Shown: one piece after another, positions 56,527 to 63,600 of the stretch
How positions within the stretch are numbered: position 1 is the stretch's first letter
Layout: each line of letters opens with the position of its first letter
DNA from: Streptomyces sp. TG1A-8
Lineage (GTDB): Bacteria > Actinomycetota > Actinomycetes > Streptomycetales > Streptomycetaceae
Direction of reading: 5' to 3'
Assembly: GCF_030499535.1 (NCBI RefSeq)
Contig: NZ_JASTLB010000001.1
Span: 992,001-1,056,000 of the forward strand
DNA: 64,000 bases
Notes under the pieces: generated by a model
Told to the model about the DNA's origin: nothing
What the model saw: the letters and a program-made list of their open reading frames with translations, nothing else
Database searches by the model: none
Made by a program: the position numbers and the translations under genes

Positions 56527-56871
56527 TCAGAACCGGCCGGGGTGCGCGCGCAGCCGGTCCTTGGCGGCGGCGAGCAGTTCCGGGGCGGCCGGCGGGGCCT
56601 CGTCGGGGTGGCGTTCGGCCCACCGGGCGACGTACGGGCACAGCGGGGCGACGGGTACGCCCTCGCGCTCGGCGACGGCGTACAGCTCGCGGGCGAGGGA
56701 GCCGGCGATGCCCTTGCCCTCGTGCGCCTGCTCCACGATCGTGTGAACCGGGACCAGGGCGCGTGCGGGCGAGTCGAGGACGAAGTACTCGAGGCGGCCG
56801 ACCACGTCACCGCCGCCGACGGCCTCCAGGCGGCCCGCCCCGCGGTCGTCGCGGATCTCGATGTCGCTCAT
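56527..56871 (-). CDS. Short GNAT-type acetyltransferase (PF14542-like)
   Basis: 114 residues, the size of the minimal GNAT family seen in human GTLF and bacterial YidJ-like proteins. Core pattern is VGRLEYFVLDSPARALVPVHT, then VEQAHEGKGIAGSLARELYA with the acetyl-CoA loop G-K-G-I-A-G-S, then VAPLCPYVARWAERHPD. Acetyl acceptor unknown. The ATG at 56871 or a GTG two codons upstream could be the start; AGGAG spacing (11 or 5 nt) does not decide. It follows panD after 32 nt in the same direction. Confidence 0.85.
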   Translation of the reverse strand: MSDIEIRDDRGAGRLEAVGGGDVVGRLEYFVLDSPARALVPVHTIVEQAHEGKGIAGSLARELYAVAEREGVPVAPLCPYVARWAERHPDEAPPAAPELLAAAKDRLRAHPGRF

Positions 56872-56903
56872 GGCCACGCACGCTCCTGGTCGTCGGCCGC
56901 CGG

Positions 56904-57323
56904 TCAGGCCGACACGGCCTGCGGGCTGCGCTCCTGGTCGGAACCGGGCACCGGCTCCGAGGCGTCGGCACCGAGGGCCACGATCCTGTTGTCGCGGTCG
57001 ACGTGCACGACCCGCGGCCGCAGCTGTCGCGCCTCGGCGTCGGTGACCTGAGCGTAACTGATGATGATCACCAGGTCGCCCGGGTGGACGAGGTGGGCGG
57101 CCGCCCCGTTGATCCCGACGACCCCCGACCCGCGCTCCCCCTCGATGACGTACGTCTCCAGGCGGGCGCCGTTGGTGACGTCCACGATGTGCACGAGCTC
57201 ACCGGGCAGCAGGTCGGCGGCGTCGAGCAGATCGGCGTCGATGGTCACCGATCCCACGTAGTGCAGGTCGGCCTGGGTGACGGTGGCCCGGTGGATCTTG
57301 GACTTGAACAGAGTTCGCAGCAC
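56904..57323 (-). CDS. panD: Aspartate 1-decarboxylase proenzyme
   Basis: 139 residues. It decarboxylates aspartate to beta-alanine for pantothenate and coenzyme A. The self-cleavage site is HYVGS (Gly24-Ser25), giving the pyruvoyl cofactor at Ser25. Also visible are the N-terminal [19 protein letters not shown], active-site Lys9 in that segment, [17 protein letters not shown] and [20 protein letters not shown]. Not clustered with panB/panC. Streptomyces usually carries this as a single gene. Confidence 0.96.
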   Translation of the reverse strand: MLRTLFKSKIHRATVTQADLHYVGSVTIDADLLDAADLLPGELVHIVDVTNGARLETYVIEGERGSGVVGINGAAAHLVHPGDLVIIISYAQVTDAEARQLRPRVVHVDRDNRIVALGADASEPVPGSDQERSPQAVSA

Positions 57324-57734
57324 TTTGGACTCCTGGAAGACGGCTCCCTGCCTGCTTCCTGCAGGTCAAGGGCGGTCTTCACTCTACCGCCGACACGCGC
57401 CCGGCCCGAAGACTGTGAGGAACGTCGCTTCACCCCCGCAACAGGGCTCCCCGTCTGCGTTTCCGTGCGAACCGGGCTGTTGTGACGCTGCCGCCAAGCG
57501 CCTGCCCGGACCCCCGCCCCGGAACGTGCGGGGACTGATGCTGATCGGACGCCGACTCACCTGACGGCGCATCAGGTACGTGAGGAGCGCGGGCGCGTCA
57601 CTTGCCGGCAACACCTGGATCCGGGCGAAAGCGAGTACCGGTGCCGTCTGGCACCACGACGAGGAAGAAGCTCCGGCTTCCAGCAGGGGTCCGGTTCGAG
57701 CAGGTCCGCCGACGGAGGGACCGCGTCGATCGCC
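57324..57734. other. Noncoding region upstream of panD
   Basis: About 410 bp. The first 100 bp contain the panD leader; a less GC-rich patch is near 57330-57380. Beyond 57600 the sequence belongs to the decayed region. No gene supported. Confidence 0.4.
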
Positions 57735-58043
57735 ACAGGCGGTCCGTCATCCGCTTCTGCTCCTCCGTGTGGTGCCCGCCCGCAGCGGGCGGCAGGGCGT
57801 CGAGCCGGGCGAGCTGCCCGGGCCTCAGCCGGACCTCGGTGGCCGCCGTGTTCCCCTCGACGCGGGCGGCCCGTCGGCTGCCGGGGATCGGCACGACGCC
57901 CCCCGGGCGAGCAACCAGGCCAGGGCGACCTGCGCCGGGGTGGCGCCGGCCTCGGCGGCGACGGCCTCGATCCCGTCGGCGATGCGCAGGTTCCGCGGGA
58001 GGTTCTCCGCGGTGAGGCGGGGGTTGCCCACCCGCAGACACAC
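57735..58043 (-). pseudogene. Aldo/keto reductase fragment, frameshifted
   Basis: Only the C-terminal third of an aldo/keto reductase. In one frame NPRLTAENLPRNLRIADGIE, then ATPAQVALAWLLARG; after a shift in a G-run near 57915 the protein continues in another frame as GVVPIPGSRRAARVEGNTAA and LRPGQLARLDALPPAAGG. No start, catalytic Tyr or Lys region remains. The fragment meets the DAHP synthase fragment head-to-head. Confidence 0.8.
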
Positions 58044-58057
58044 CGGTCGTCCGGCCC

Positions 58058-58335
58058 TGTGATCCCACGCACGGCAACGGGCTGAAGCTGGCCGGCCACA
58101 AGACCCGGCTGATCGAACCGATGCGTGCCGAGATCGCGTCCTTCACCCGGGCGCTGCGGGCCCACGGGCAGTGGCCCGCGGGTCTCCACCTGGAGCTGAC
58201 CCCGGACCCGGCCACCGAGTGCGTGTCGGAGCGGGACGAGCCGCCGCGGTTCACGGACTACCGGTCCACGTGCGACCCCCGTCTGAACCCGGGCGGTCGG
58301 CGGAGATGGTCTCCCATTTCCTCTCCCTGCTCTGA
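58058..58335 (+). pseudogene. Class II DAHP synthase C-terminal fragment, frameshifted
   Basis: Reads CDPTHGNGLKLAGHKTRLIE, then GQWPAGLHLELTPDPATECV and TCDPRLNPG, the end of class II 3-deoxy-7-phosphoheptulonate synthase. After one extra base near 58295 the true end RSAEMVSHFLSLL resumes in another frame. About three quarters of the protein, including the PEP site, is missing. In streptomycetes such extra copies often sit in secondary-metabolite clusters. Confidence 0.8.
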
Positions 58336-58417
58336 GGGGCGTCCCGTGCGCTCCGCGCGCACGGCCGGTGGCCCGTTCCCACGAGGAGGACGGGCCACCG
58401 GACACGGGGGGCGACGG

Positions 58418-59629
58418 TCAGGAAGGGGCCTGCACCGGACGCTCGGCCGGACGGTCCTCCGCGGCGCCGGTGCCGCTCCTGCCGCCGGTGATGCCGACGG
58501 CACGGGCCACGCCCGCCAGGACCAGGGCCGTGGCGACGAGCACGGCGCTCACCACCGGCGGCGAACGGTAGCCGAGGTCGGTGCCCAGGACGAGGCCCCC
58601 CAGGGCGGGTCCGGCCGCCGCGCCGACGTTCATCGCGGCGGTGGCGAAGCCGCCGGCCAGCGTGGGGGCGTCCGACGCCGTGTAGAGGGCCTGCGCGATC
58701 AGCGTGGAGCCCACGCCGAACGAGAGCGTCCCCTGGACGAAGGCGAGGACCAGCGCCGCGACCGGGTTCGCGGCCGTGAGGGCGAAGAGCAACCAACCCG
58801 CCGACAGCGCCGCACCACCGACCGCCAGCGTCTGGCCGGGACGGCTGTCCGCCAGCCGGCCGCCCACGTTGACCCCGACGAAGGACCCGATGCCGAACAG
58901 CGCCAGTGTGGCGGGCACCCAGCCGGAGCTCAGATCCGTCACGTTGGTGATGACGGGCGTGAGGTACGTGAACGAGCAGAACGTCGCTCCGTTGACCAGC
59001 GCTCCGAGCATGAGCGTCATGATCACCCGGGGCGTGCGGAACGCCCGCAGCTCGTGGCGGACGCTGGGAGCCGCAGGGTCGACGGGCGTCGCCGGTACGG
59101 ACCGCAGCACCGCGAAGACCGCAGGGGTGGAGACGATCGCGACGCCCCAGAAGGCCGAGCGCCAGCCCCAGACCTCGCTCAGCACGGCGCCGAGGGGGAC
59201 ACCCGCGATGCAGGCGAGGGTGACCCCGCTCAGGAGCACCGAGGTCGCCCGGCCCTTGGCCTGGGGTCCGGCCATGCTCGCCGCGGTCGCGAGGCCGACG
59301 GCGAGGAAGCCCGCGTTGGCCAGTGCGGCGATCACCCGCGTGACGAAGAGGACCTCGAAGCTGTGGGTGAGGGCGCCCACGACGTGGGCCAGGAGGAAGG
59401 TGATGAGGAAGGCGAGCAGCGCCCGGCGGCGCGGCCACCGCAGGCTCAGCATCGCGACCAGCGGTGCGCCGACGATCATACCGACGGCGAAGGCCGAAGT
59501 GAGCGAGCCGACGGCCGGGAGGGGCACGCCGAAGTCGGCGGCCATGTCCTCCACCAGCCCGGACAGCATGAACTCCGAGGTTCCCTGGGCGAATACGGCC
59601 AGCCCGAGAACGTAGACGGCGAATGGCAT
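58418..59629 (-). CDS. cmx: Cmx/CmlR-family chloramphenicol efflux MFS transporter
   Basis: 403 residues, 12 helices. The opening MPFAVYVLGLAVFAQGTSEF with MLSGL, the loop SLRWPRRRALLAFLITFLLA, ANAGFLAVGLATAASMAG, KGRATSVLLSGVTLACIAGV and the middle VRHELRAFRTPRVIMTLMLG with NGATFCSFTYLTPV all follow the Cmx/CmlR chloramphenicol exporters of corynebacteria and Streptomyces lividans. It pumps chloramphenicol out using the proton gradient. A 14-codon leader and an RBS-masking repeat lie upstream, pointing to inducible translation. It is the only intact gene in a decayed region. Confidence 0.9.
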   Translation of the reverse strand: MPFAVYVLGLAVFAQGTSEFMLSGLVEDMAADFGVPLPAVGSLTSAFAVGMIVGAPLVAMLSLRWPRRRALLAFLITFLLAHVVGALTHSFEVLFVTRVIAALANAGFLAVGLATAASMAGPQAKGRATSVLLSGVTLACIAGVPLGAVLSEVWGWRSAFWGVAIVSTPAVFAVLRSVPATPVDPAAPSVRHELRAFRTPRVIMTLMLGALVNGATFCSFTYLTPVITNVTDLSSGWVPATLALFGIGSFVGVNVGGRLADSRPGQTLAVGGAALSAGWLLFALTAANPVAALVLAFVQGTLSFGVGSTLIAQALYTASDAPTLAGGFATAAMNVGAAAGPALGGLVLGTDLGYRSPPVVSAVLVATALVLAGVARAVGITGGRSGTGAAEDRPAERPVQAPS

Positions 59630-59636
59630 GAAGAAG

Positions 59637-59702
59637 CTCCCACTACATCGCAGAAAGAGGAGACGCGACGCATGGACGGAAGGTCATGCGGTCGCGTGGG
59701 AG
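59637..59702 (-). promoter_or_regulatory. Translational attenuator before the chloramphenicol exporter
   Basis: On the coding strand CTCCCAC (59702-59696) is the exact complement of GTGGGAG (59643-59637), which contains the exporter ribosome binding site. A second, mutually exclusive hairpin CGCATG-N10-CATGCG (59690-59669) covers the leader start codon. A ribosome stalled on the leader would free the exporter ribosome binding site, the classical logic of cat, cmlA and cmx attenuation. Confidence 0.6.
59643..59687 (-). CDS. Leader peptide of the chloramphenicol exporter, 14 residues
   Basis: Sequence MTFRPCVASPLSAM and a TAG stop 13 nt before the exporter ATG. Its own ribosome binding site is weak. 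Size and position match leader peptides that sense drug-stalled ribosomes. It might be an accidental frame; the nested hairpins argue for function. Confidence 0.5.
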   Translation of the reverse strand: MTFRPCVASPLSAM

Positions 59703-59884
59703 ACGTCCCGGAGAGAGGTCCGGCCGTGATCCCGCGATGCGGTTGATCCGTGGCGGATGCGCGACCCGCTGCTCGGCGACGGGGCCGGGGGAAGCAGGGT
59801 CGTCGGAGGCTTACGCGATCAGCCACCGGATCACCGGTGGCCCGCTTCTTTCTGCCTCAGGACTCGACATACCTCTCAACATAG

Positions 59885-60193
59885 CTGGTCGTCACCAGCG
59901 GCGCGCACCGCGTCGACACCCGGCGCGTGGCCCGGCTGCGGGGCGTGGCCCACCGCCGGGTCCGGCACGCCGACCCCGAGTACGTCCTCCAAGTCACCGG
60001 TCAACGCGTCGGGGGCGTCGCCCCGATCGGCCATCCCGGCCCGCTGCCGACGCTGATCGACGAGCACCTGGACGCCTACCCGCACGTGTGGGCGGGAGCC
60101 GGTCCGCCGCACACGGTGTTCCGGACGACCCGCGCGGAACTGGCGCGGTTGACCGGGGCGGAAGTGGCGGCCGTGGGTGCGGGCCGGGCCTGA
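59885..60193 (+). pseudogene. YbaK/ProX-type aminoacyl-tRNA deacylase, 5' truncated
   Basis: Begins abruptly after a stop codon as LVVTSGAHRVDTRRVARLRG, then VRHADPEYVLQVTGQRVGGV, APIGHPGPLPTLIDEHLDAY and VFRTTRAELARLTGAEVAAV. This is the C-terminal 60 percent of a YbaK-domain protein that clears mischarged tRNA. The N-terminal 60 or so residues are absent. A GTG at 59927 could still start an 88-residue product, but the fold would be incomplete. Confidence 0.8.
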
Positions 60194-60358
60194 CTCCGGC
60201 ACGAAGAGCCGAGTGCCGCGGTCAGGCCGTCGCGGTCACGGGTCCGAACGAACCTTGCGGCCCGCCACTGCCGGCGGGCCCACCACGCTGTCCCCCCGGG
60301 CCCCGGGCCCCGGGTTCCCGGATGCCCAATCCCCCTCCCCACCGGCTGCCTCCACCCG

Positions 60359-60600
60359 CTGAAACTCCACCACGAGCAGCGGAAACGGGAGCGTGCGGCC
60401 GCAGGCACCACGTGGCAGCACGACGGGCACGCGTGCACCACTGCGCAGGACAGACCGATCGACCCGGCCACCCTGCCCCGTGTCTTCACCACGCTCCTGC
60501 GCAGGGCCGGCCTCCGCCGCATCCGCTTCCACGACCTCAGGCACTCGACCGCCGCCCTGCTCCTGGAACAGGGCGTCGAACTTGTCGTGATCAAGGTCGT
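60359..60600 (+). pseudogene. Tyrosine recombinase (phage/ICE integrase) fragment
   Basis: Frame reads LKLHHEQRKRERAAAGTTWQ, then DRPIDPATLPRVFTTLLRRA, and the catalytic box RIRFHDLRHSTAALLLEQGV with ELVVIK. This is the C-terminal catalytic region with the H-x-x-R pair, but both the N-terminal part and the final Tyr segment are missing. At 60600 it is joined to an RHS fragment on the other strand. It marks a former integrated element. Confidence 0.8.
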
Positions 60601-60795
60601 AGGCGCGGGCGCCGGGAAGGGACAGGCCGGTGCTGGTGTCCTCGGTCTCGCCGAGGAAGCCCTTGTCGGTTCCGGCCGGCAGGCTGCCGCTGCGTTCGTC
60701 GCCGAAGGGCGTGTAGCGGCGGCGGGTCGAGGTGCCTGTCGTGGCATCGACGGCGATCTGTGTGGATGCCTGGCCGTCGGCCATCAGGTAGGTGA
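60601..60795 (-). pseudogene. RHS-repeat protein fragment
   Basis: Minus-strand frame reads TYLMADGQASTQIAVDATTG, TSTRRRYTPFGDERSGSLPA and KGFLGETEDTSTGLSLPGAR with AYD. This is the hallmark YTPFGERR / GFLGKTEDPSTGL-type core that precedes the toxin tip in RHS/YD-repeat proteins. Homology stops at the junction with the integrase fragment and fades upstream, so neither the repeats nor the toxin remain. Confidence 0.8.
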
Positions 60796-61086
60796 GAGTT
60801 TGCCGCCGGCGGTGGCGCGCACCGCCACGGCGCAGGAACCGCAGGTGTAGCCGGACGTCCTGGCGGGTTCGACGTGCTGGCCCATCTGGCCCGCGTCGTT
60901 CGGCGCGGGGGCCGTGAAGCGGGGGCGGAGCGAGGGGGGCAAGCCGTTCGCAGGCCCGGCGCACGACTGGGGCCGGGACCGCAGGCACCGGATCCGTTCG
61001 TCCGGGCCCGCGCACCGGCGTGCCCCGTCCGGCCGAAGGAGGGGCGGGGCACGCCCCGCGCGGTCGTGCTTTCCGGGACAGGCCCG

Positions 61087-62100
61087 TCAGGCGCTGGAGC
61101 GGGTGACCAGGTGCGTGGGCAGGATCAGCGGAGTGGGATCCTGTCCGTTGACGAGCGCGACGAGCATGCGCGCCATCTCCCGGCCGAAAGCCGTTATGGG
61201 CTGGTGGACGGTGGTGAGCGGCGGATCGGCGATCCGGGCCACGGTCAGGTCGTCGAAGCCGACGACAGCCACGTCGGCGGGGACCAGCCGGCCGGCCTCG
61301 CGCAACGTGCGCAGCGCCCCCGCTCCCATGTTGTCGTTGGCGGCGAACACCCCGTCCAGATCGGGATGGTTCGCCAGCAGTTCCGCCATGGCGGCGGCTC
61401 CGCTGGGCTCGGTGAAGTCCCCCTCCTGCGGCGGGAACGGATCGAGGCCGGCTGCCAGCACGGCGTCCCGGTAGCCGCGGTACCGGGCGCGCCCGGCCTC
61501 GGTGTCCAGACGCCCGCAGATCGCGGCCACGCGAGTCCGGCCGCGCGAGACCAGGTACTCGGTCGCCTCGCGCGCCCCGCCGACGTTGTCGACGTCCACG
61601 TACCACCGGGGAGCCGCACCGACCGGGCGCCCCCCGAAGACGACGGGCATCCGGGCCTCTTCGGCCATGCGGGCCAGCGGATCGCCCTCGCGCAGCGCCA
61701 TCAGCATGACGCCGTCGGCGCCCTTGGACCGGAGAAGCTCCTCCACCCGCTTGCGGCCCCGGTCGGAAGCGGCCAGGCACAGCATCAGGTGCAGGTCGGC
61801 CTCTTCCAGAGCGGCCGAAGCCCCCACGATCACCTGGGCGAAGAACGGATCCGCGAAGATCGACGGGTCCTCTCCCGCGACGACCAGGGCGGCCGCTCCC
61901 GTCTGACGGGTGGCCAGAGCGCGGGCGGTCGGGTCGGGGACGTAGCCGAGTTGCCGCACGGCCCGTTCGACCGCCTCGCGTTTGACACGGCTGACGTGCG
62001 GGGCGTTGTTGAGGGCGCGGGAGGCCACGGAGCGGGAGACGCCGGCGAGTGCGGCCACCTCGTCGAGCGTCGTCCGCCGACGCGGCGCAGCGTGTGCCAT
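61087..62100 (-). CDS. LacI family transcriptional regulator
   Basis: 337 residues. N-terminal HTH TTLDEVAALAGVSRSVASRA with hinge helix DPTARALATRQTG, then a periplasmic-binding-type sensor domain (GVMLMALREGDPL, VVFGGRPVG, YVDVDNVGGAREATEYLVSR, VGFDDLTVARIADPPLTTVHQ in parts). The ATG at 62100 is preferred because an upstream in-frame ATG would place 13 atypical residues before the HTH. It is divergent from a cellulase gene with three LacI-type palindromes between them, so it likely controls that gene and itself in response to a cello-oligosaccharide (inference). Confidence 0.92.
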   Translation of the reverse strand: MAHAAPRRRTTLDEVAALAGVSRSVASRALNNAPHVSRVKREAVERAVRQLGYVPDPTARALATRQTGAAALVVAGEDPSIFADPFFAQVIVGASAALEEADLHLMLCLAASDRGRKRVEELLRSKGADGVMLMALREGDPLARMAEEARMPVVFGGRPVGAAPRWYVDVDNVGGAREATEYLVSRGRTRVAAICGRLDTEAGRARYRGYRDAVLAAGLDPFPPQEGDFTEPSGAAAMAELLANHPDLDGVFAANDNMGAGALRTLREAGRLVPADVAVVGFDDLTVARIADPPLTTVHQPITAFGREMARMLVALVNGQDPTPLILPTHLVTRSSA

Positions 62101-62183
62101 GAACCACGAACCCTTCCCCCTCAGCCGGACGGGAAGCATCTCACTCCTGCCTTTTCCCCTGCCACCCGCTCGGTGCCGGAGGT

Positions 62184-62199
62184 CTGGAAGCGCTTCCAG
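62184..62199. promoter_or_regulatory. LacI-type operator near the regulator gene
   Basis: CTGGAAGCGCTTCCAG, a perfect 16-bp palindrome with the central CG step typical of LacI sites, 84 bp upstream of the lacI-type start. Probably an autoregulatory operator. Confidence 0.75.
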
Positions 62200-62316
62200 T
62201 ACAGGGAACGCAGAGCCGTGTTCCCGCCACGCGGAGGGCGATCACACGCCGACCCTTGACAGCTTCACCGGTGCGTCACACGATACCGAGCACACCCCAA
62301 AGGTTTTCCGTGGTTT

Positions 62317-62345
62317 TGGAAACGCTTCCAGTGGGAGCGCTCCCA
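62317..62345. promoter_or_regulatory. Adjacent LacI-type operator and perfect CebR box
   Basis: TGGAAACGCTTCCA (62317-62330), a near-palindrome of the same class as the 62184 site, is followed after one base by TGGGAGCGCTCCCA (62332-62345). The latter is a perfect palindrome identical to the CebR box known from Streptomyces cellulose-utilisation genes. They lie about 150 bp before the GH6 start. Confidence 0.8.
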
Positions 62346-62490
62346 GATGTGCCGTCGACCCTTCGAGCGCGTCACCCCCGCCGGGGAGCCCGCCGACGCG
62401 AAGGGGCGCCGTACCACCGCACTTCCTCAGCGCGCCGCACGCTCGGGACGAGGACGCGGCGCCTTCCTGCAAGGCAACGGAGGTACCGTC

Positions 62491-63456
62491 ATGCGCCACA
62501 GGCTCCGCGTCCTCACGGCAGCGTTACTCGCCCTGCCGCTGGCGCTCGCGGTCGCGCCGTCCGCACACGCGGCCGACCCGATCACCATGACCAACGGGTT
62601 CTACGTGGACCCCGACTCCAGCGCGAAGAGGTGGGTCACCGCCAACCCCGGCGACGGCCGGGCGCCCGCGATCAACGCCTCCCTCGCCAGCACCCCGACG
62701 GCCCGCTGGTTCGGCTCGTGGAGCGGCACCATCGGCACCGCCACGGGCGCGTACGCGGGAGCGGCGGACAGCTCGGACAAACTGCCCGTCCTCGTCGCCT
62801 ACAACATCTACAACCGCGACTACTGCGGCGGGCACTCGGCGGGCGGAGCCGCTTCGCCGTCCGCCTACGCGACCTGGATCGCGCAATTCGCCGGGGGGAT
62901 CGCCGGCCGCCCGGCCGTCGTCCTCCTCGAACCGGACTCCCTCGGCGACTACGGCTGCATGACACAGGCCCAGATCACCGAGCGCCAGGGCATGCTCACC
63001 GGGGCCCTCACCCAGTTCGGCCGCCAAGCCCCCAACACCTGGGTCTACCTCGACGCAGGCAACCCGGGCTGGACCGGCGCGGCGACCATGGCACAGCGCC
63101 TCCACGACGCGGGCCTGCGGCAGGCCCACGGCTTCTCACTCAACATCTCCAACTACTTCACCACGGCCGAGAACACCGCCTACGGCAACGCCGTCAACAG
63201 CGAACTGAACGCACGCTACGGCTACACCAAGCCGTTCGTGGTGGACACCAGCCGCAACGGCAACGGCTCCAACGGGCAGTGGTGCAACCCCTCGGGCCGC
63301 CGCACCGGCACCCCCACCCGGCTGGGCGGAGGCGCCGAGATGCTGCTGTGGATCAAAACTCCCGGCGAGTCCGACGGCGACTGCGGCGTGGGAGCCGGCT
63401 CCTCGGCAGGACAGTTCCTCCCCGAGGTCGCCTACAAGATGATCTACGGCTACTGA
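62491..63456 (+). CDS. Secreted GH6 family endo-beta-1,4-glucanase
   Basis: 321 residues. Signal peptide 1-28 (VLTAALLALPLALAVAPSAHA). The GH6 catalytic domain follows directly: LVAYNIYNRDYCGGHSAGG (in parts), VVLLEPDSLGDYGC with the catalytic Asp, VYLDAGNPGW and VDTSRNGNGSN, ending in a loop with WIKTPGESDG. No cellulose-binding module. It inverts the anomeric configuration while cutting cellulose. GGAGG at 62479-62483 supports the ATG; CebR-type control is expected from the upstream palindromes. Confidence 0.95.
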   Translation: MRHRLRVLTAALLALPLALAVAPSAHAADPITMTNGFYVDPDSSAKRWVTANPGDGRAPAINASLASTPTARWFGSWSGTIGTATGAYAGAADSSDKLPVLVAYNIYNRDYCGGHSAGGAASPSAYATWIAQFAGGIAGRPAVVLLEPDSLGDYGCMTQAQITERQGMLTGALTQFGRQAPNTWVYLDAGNPGWTGAATMAQRLHDAGLRQAHGFSLNISNYFTTAENTAYGNAVNSELNARYGYTKPFVVDTSRNGNGSNGQWCNPSGRRTGTPTRLGGGAEMLLWIKTPGESDGDCGVGAGSSAGQFLPEVAYKMIYGY

Positions 63457-63494
63457 CCCAGGGCCCCGTGGCCCGGTGCGTCCATGCCCCGCGA

Positions 63495-63550
63495 CCGGAC
63501 CACGCACACCGTCCGGGGCCACCGCCCGCCCTTCGCGCACAGGCGGTGGC
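63495..63550 (+). terminator. Two hairpins between the GH6 genes
   Basis: CCGGAC/GTCCGG (63495-63516) and GCCACCGCC/GGCGGTGGC (63518-63550) follow the first GH6 stop. They may terminate or attenuate read-through into the second GH6 gene. Confidence 0.5.
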
Positions 63551-63600
63551 GGTCCGCCGGCGGCGGGCGCTCCCCATCCGTCCACCGCCCAGGAGCAGTC

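Noticed and set aside
60796..61086. Further RHS or toxin coding sequence upstream of the RHS fragment
   Set aside because: No frame continues recognisable YD-repeat sequence; the region reads as decayed noncoding DNA.
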